Source: an uncultured Paracoccaceae bacterium
GTDB taxonomy: Bacteria > Pseudomonadota > Alphaproteobacteria > Rhodobacterales > Rhodobacteraceae
Length of the DNA: 64,000 bases
Assembly (NCBI GenBank): GCA_947493745.1
Contig: CANLSM010000002.1
Coordinates: 372,001-436,000, forward strand
Direction: 5' to 3'
Part shown: in pieces, positions 62,601 through 64,000 of the stretch
Layout of the letters: each line of letters begins with the position of its first letter
Numbering within the stretch: position 1 is the first letter of the stretch
Translations under genes and position numbers: made by a program
The notes under the pieces: generated by a model
Told to the model about the DNA's origin: nothing
The model's database searches: none
Seen by the model: the letters and a program-made list of their open reading frames with translations, nothing else

Positions 62601-63072
62601 CCGTCACAGGATCTACGGACCCGTGCGCACGCTGCCGACGCCGGTGTTCTTCTACGGGATGGAACCCGGTCAGGAGATATCGGTCGAGATCGACCCCGGC
62701 AAGACCCTGGAAATCCGCCTGCAGGCCGTGGGTGAGACGAACGCCGAAGGTCAGGTGCGCGTGTTCTTCGAGTTGAACGGTCAGCCCCGGACCGTGCGGG
62801 TGCCAAACCGGCTCGTGGCTGCCAGTACCGCGACACGACCGAAGGCCGAGGACGCCAACGCGGCTCATATCGGGGCACCGATGCCGGGCGTTGTGGCGTC
62901 AGTCGCGGTGAGCGCCGGGCAGGCGGTCAAGGATGGCGATCTGCTGCTGACGATCGAGGCGATGAAGATGGAGACCGGCATCTATGCCGACCGTGATGCG
63001 GTGGTGAAGGCGACCCACGTGAATGCGGGCTCTCAGATCGATGCAAAGGACCTGCTCGTCGAGTTGGAGTGA
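59629..63072 (+). CDS. pyc: pyruvate carboxylase
   Basis: A 1147-residue single-chain enzyme making oxaloacetate from pyruvate and bicarbonate. The biotin carboxylase domain opens with 'KKILVANRGEIAIRVMRAAN', has the ATP loop 'GGGGRGMRPIM' and 'FIEVNPRVQVEHTVTEEVTG'. The carboxyltransferase begins at about 540 ('LLLTDTTMRDAPQSLLATRM') with the metal-site 'HFHTHDTSG'. The C-terminal biotin carrier has the target Lys in 'IEAMKMETGI'. ATG 59629 (MKTFKK) is preferred to GTG 59605. Nested inverted repeats just upstream suggest tight regulation. Confidence 0.97.
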   Translation: MKTFKKILVANRGEIAIRVMRAANEMGKRTVAVFAEEDKLGLHRFKADEAYRIGEGLGPVAAYLSIPEIIRVAKMSGADAVHPGYGLLSENPDLVDACRENGITFIGPTADTMRMLGDKASARRVAMEAGVPVVPATEVLPDDMDEVRRMADEVGYPFMLKASWGGGGRGMRPIMSADELEEKVLEGRREAENAFGNGEGYLEKLVLNARHVEVQILGDDFGGMYHLWERDCSVQRRNQKVVERAPAPYLSQEQRDELCALGRKICAHVGYRCAGTVEFLMDKDSGNFYFIEVNPRVQVEHTVTEEVTGIDIVRAQILLAEGKTIAEATGKDSQDEVMLNGHALQCRVTTEDPQNNFIPDYGRITAYRGATGMGIRLDGGTAYSGAVITRYYDSLLEKVTAWAPTPEAAIARMDRALREFRIRGVSTNIAFVENLLKHPTFLSNEYTTKFVDTTPDLYEFRKRRDRATKILTYIADITVNGHPETEGRAKPAKQEFRPEPPKLRADAPAPGTRQLLEEKGPKAVADWMLAQKKLLLTDTTMRDAPQSLLATRMRSYDMIKVADAYAHNLPQLFSMECWGGATFDVSYRFLQECPWQRLRDLRKRMPNLMTQMLLRASNGVGYTNYPDNVVQKFVDQAAKSGVDLFRVFDALNWVENMRVAMDAVLETGKLCEGSICYTGDVLDPNRAKYDLKYYVAMGKELRDAGAHVLGLKDMGGLLKPAAATVLVKALKEEVGLPIHFHTHDTSGVAAATILAAAEAGADAVDVAMDALSGGTSQPCLGSVVEALKHTPRDTGIDMDAVREISDYWEGVRKKYAAFESGTAAPASEVYLHEMPGGQFTNLKAQARSLGLEAKWPEIAKTYADVNAMFGDITKVTPSSKVVGDMALLMVSQGFTRADVEDPEKDMAFPDSVVEMMRGSLGQPPGGWPKGIQKKVLKGETPITTRPGASMKSVDLEATRKTLSDELEGFVVDDEDLCGYLMYPKVFLDYMGRHRIYGPVRTLPTPVFFYGMEPGQEISVEIDPGKTLEIRLQAVGETNAEGQVRVFFELNGQPRTVRVPNRLVAASTATRPKAEDANAAHIGAPMPGVVASVAVSAGQAVKDGDLLLTIEAMKMETGIYADRDAVVKATHVNAGSQIDAKDLLVELE

Positions 63073-63094
63073 CGGCTGCATTCGTCGCAACGTT

Positions 63095-63121
63095 GTCTGG
63101 TGTCAGTATATGGTGCCAGAC
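63095..63121 (+). terminator. hairpin downstream of pyc
   Basis: GTCTGG (63095-63100) pairs with CCAGAC (63116-63121) across a 15-base loop, 23 bases after the pyc stop. No clear T tract follows, so it may be a weak terminator. Confidence 0.35.
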
Positions 63122-63168
63122 CGCTTTCACGATTTGATCCGAAGCTGCGCTTTGAATAGCCTTGAGGC

Positions 63169-63702
63169 ATGAAGCAAACATGGATTGCTCTTCTGCGGGG
63201 TATCGGAGCTGCCACCCACAAGCGGATGTCGATGGCTCAGCTTCGCGCCGCTGGCGAAAAGGCGGGCTTTCAGGATGTGCGCACGATCCTGGCGACCGGC
63301 AATCTGGTGTTTCGCACGCCAGAGCCGAAAGATCAGGTGATCGACAGGCTGGACCGCATCGTCGCGGATCACGGCCTCAGGAACGATGTCTTTCTCCGGC
63401 AGCCTTTCGAACTGGCAGAGGCGCTCGCGCGCAATCCGTTTCCGGAAGCTGCGGATCAGAGACCCAACCACATGCTGGTGCTCTTTCTCGAACGAGAGGT
63501 GGAGGAGACCGGCTCCAATCTCATGGATCATACCGGGCCGGAACATATCGCGGTCCACGGGCGCGAGGTCTACATTGACTATGTGGAAGGTGTAGGCCGT
63601 TCCAGGCTGACGCCCGCATTGCTGGAACGGAGACTTGGGCAGCCGGGGACGGCACGCAACTGGAACACCATCGGAAAACTCGTCCAGGCAACTGAGGTTT
63701 GA
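63169..63702 (+). CDS. DUF1697 family protein
   Basis: A 177-residue protein: 'WIALLRGIGAATHKRMSMAQ' at the start and 'LRAAGEKAGFQDVRTILATG' followed by 'NLVFRT' are the DUF1697 signature; 'PALLERRLGQPGTARNWNTI' closes it. The family is widespread and uncharacterised, with a possible ferredoxin-like fold. It stands alone between pyc and tRNA-Gly. Confidence 0.9.
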   Translation: MKQTWIALLRGIGAATHKRMSMAQLRAAGEKAGFQDVRTILATGNLVFRTPEPKDQVIDRLDRIVADHGLRNDVFLRQPFELAEALARNPFPEAADQRPNHMLVLFLEREVEETGSNLMDHTGPEHIAVHGREVYIDYVEGVGRSRLTPALLERRLGQPGTARNWNTIGKLVQATEV

Positions 63703-63796
63703 GATGAGATGCGCAGGCGCCATAGCTCTGTTTGGGAAGGGTCGAAAAACCTCCAGACCGGTTTGCGCAAAACCTCCGATATCGCAAATTTGCCCC

Positions 63797-63824
63797 TTGC
63801 GGCCCGCATCGGAATGCGTATAAC
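63797..63824 (+). promoter_or_regulatory. promoter of tRNA-Gly
   Basis: TTGCGG (63797-63802), a 16-base spacer and TATAAC (63819-63824) end 18 bases before the tRNA 5' end; a good sigma70-type match for this group. Confidence 0.6.
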
Positions 63825-63842
63825 GGCGACACGTAACGGAGC

Positions 63843-63917
63843 GCGGGCGTAGCTCAGGGGTAGAGCATAACCTTGCCAAGGTTAGGGTCGTGAGTTCGAA
63901 TCTCATCGCCCGCTCCA
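63843..63917 (+). tRNA. tRNA-Gly (GCC)
   Basis: A 75-base cloverleaf with acceptor GCGGGCG/CGCCCGC, discriminator T and encoded CCA. The anticodon loop is CCTTGCCAAGG with GCC at 63875-63877, and the T loop is GTTCGAATC. The 83 bases after it show no feature. Confidence 0.97.
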
Positions 63918-64000
63918 ATACCGCTTCTCACAGACGCACACTTCTTCTCCAAAGACTGAGAAACTCCGACAAGATGCTGTGGAGCATTTCGGTACGGAAC

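Noticed and set aside
59893-62868. 991-codon minus-strand frame inside pyc
   Set aside because: Antisense to a fully conserved pyruvate carboxylase; long open antisense frames are common in GC-rich DNA.
63127-63918. Minus-strand frame of 263 codons across the DUF1697 gene and tRNA-Gly
   Set aside because: It begins in antisense tRNA and covers a clear DUF1697 gene; a shadow frame.

Overview
The window looks like chromosomal DNA of an alphaproteobacterium of the Rhodobacteraceae (Roseobacter-type). The coding sequence is GC-rich. The gene set fits this group: a CarD regulator, an AvFdI-type 7Fe ferredoxin, a DUF2497/PopZ-like protein next to TolC and a PCMT-type methyltransferase, a form II CoxL, a DmdC-like acyl-CoA dehydrogenase, an alphaproteobacterial-type pyruvate carboxylase and cobS/cobT. 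No rRNA operon, CRISPR array, prophage or transposase was found. Assignments come from reading motifs and order; no database search was run.

Layout. 1-5.85 kb: a partial alpha/beta hydrolase and SCP2 protein (minus), then a TPR protein, an SUV3-like helicase, an S4 protein, fdxA and carD. 5.85-7.7 kb: divergent cobS and cobT. 7.78-9.30 kb: a small lower-GC element in the 3' end of tRNA-Cys, bounded by a 17-bp direct repeat. Its single gene joins an integrase-like N-terminus to a GIY-YIG nuclease domain. 9.7-14.8 kb: a GNAT-like protein and XRE regulator (convergent, overlapping), a PCMT-type protein, TolC, a PopZ-like protein and a membrane protein. 14.7-20.9 kb: a DUF2235 hydrolase, Lrp/AsnC divergent from phhA, a PilJ-domain secreted protein and an orphan form II CoxL. 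21.2-29.4 kb: valS, a secreted coiled-coil protein, then a folate/cell-wall run (folB, thioredoxin-like, HAD phosphatase, folP, glmM). 29.4-31.7 kb: a chemoreceptor.

31.8-41.9 kb is a tightly packed minus-strand acyl-CoA catabolic cluster of 13 genes headed by a MerR regulator: two acyl-CoA dehydrogenases, thiolase, a hydratase/dehydrogenase fusion, two GFA/CENP-V proteins, a GST and several small proteins. Two palindromic sites lie between merR and a divergent pair of hotdog thioesterases plus a MATE exporter. 44.3-47.6 kb holds a translationally coupled quartet (DUF6494, Mrp, lipoate/biotin-ligase-like, DUF6505) divergent from an unusual protein joining a shortened TupA-like binding domain to a cytochrome c domain.

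47.6-52 kb: a PhyH-type dioxygenase, LysE/ArgO exporter, DUF502 protein, and psuG with a PfkB kinase for pseudouridine catabolism. 52-59 kb: a UvrD/PcrA helicase, a KefF-KefC type K+ efflux pair and a GGDEF-EAL protein. 59.5-64 kb: nested inverted repeats, pyruvate carboxylase, a DUF1697 protein and tRNA-Gly(GCC). I see no gene in the last 80 bases.

The best candidates for something not yet described are the tRNA-Cys mini-element with its integrase/GIY-YIG chimera, and the DUF6494-Mrp-ligase-DUF6505 module with its TupA-cytochrome neighbour.
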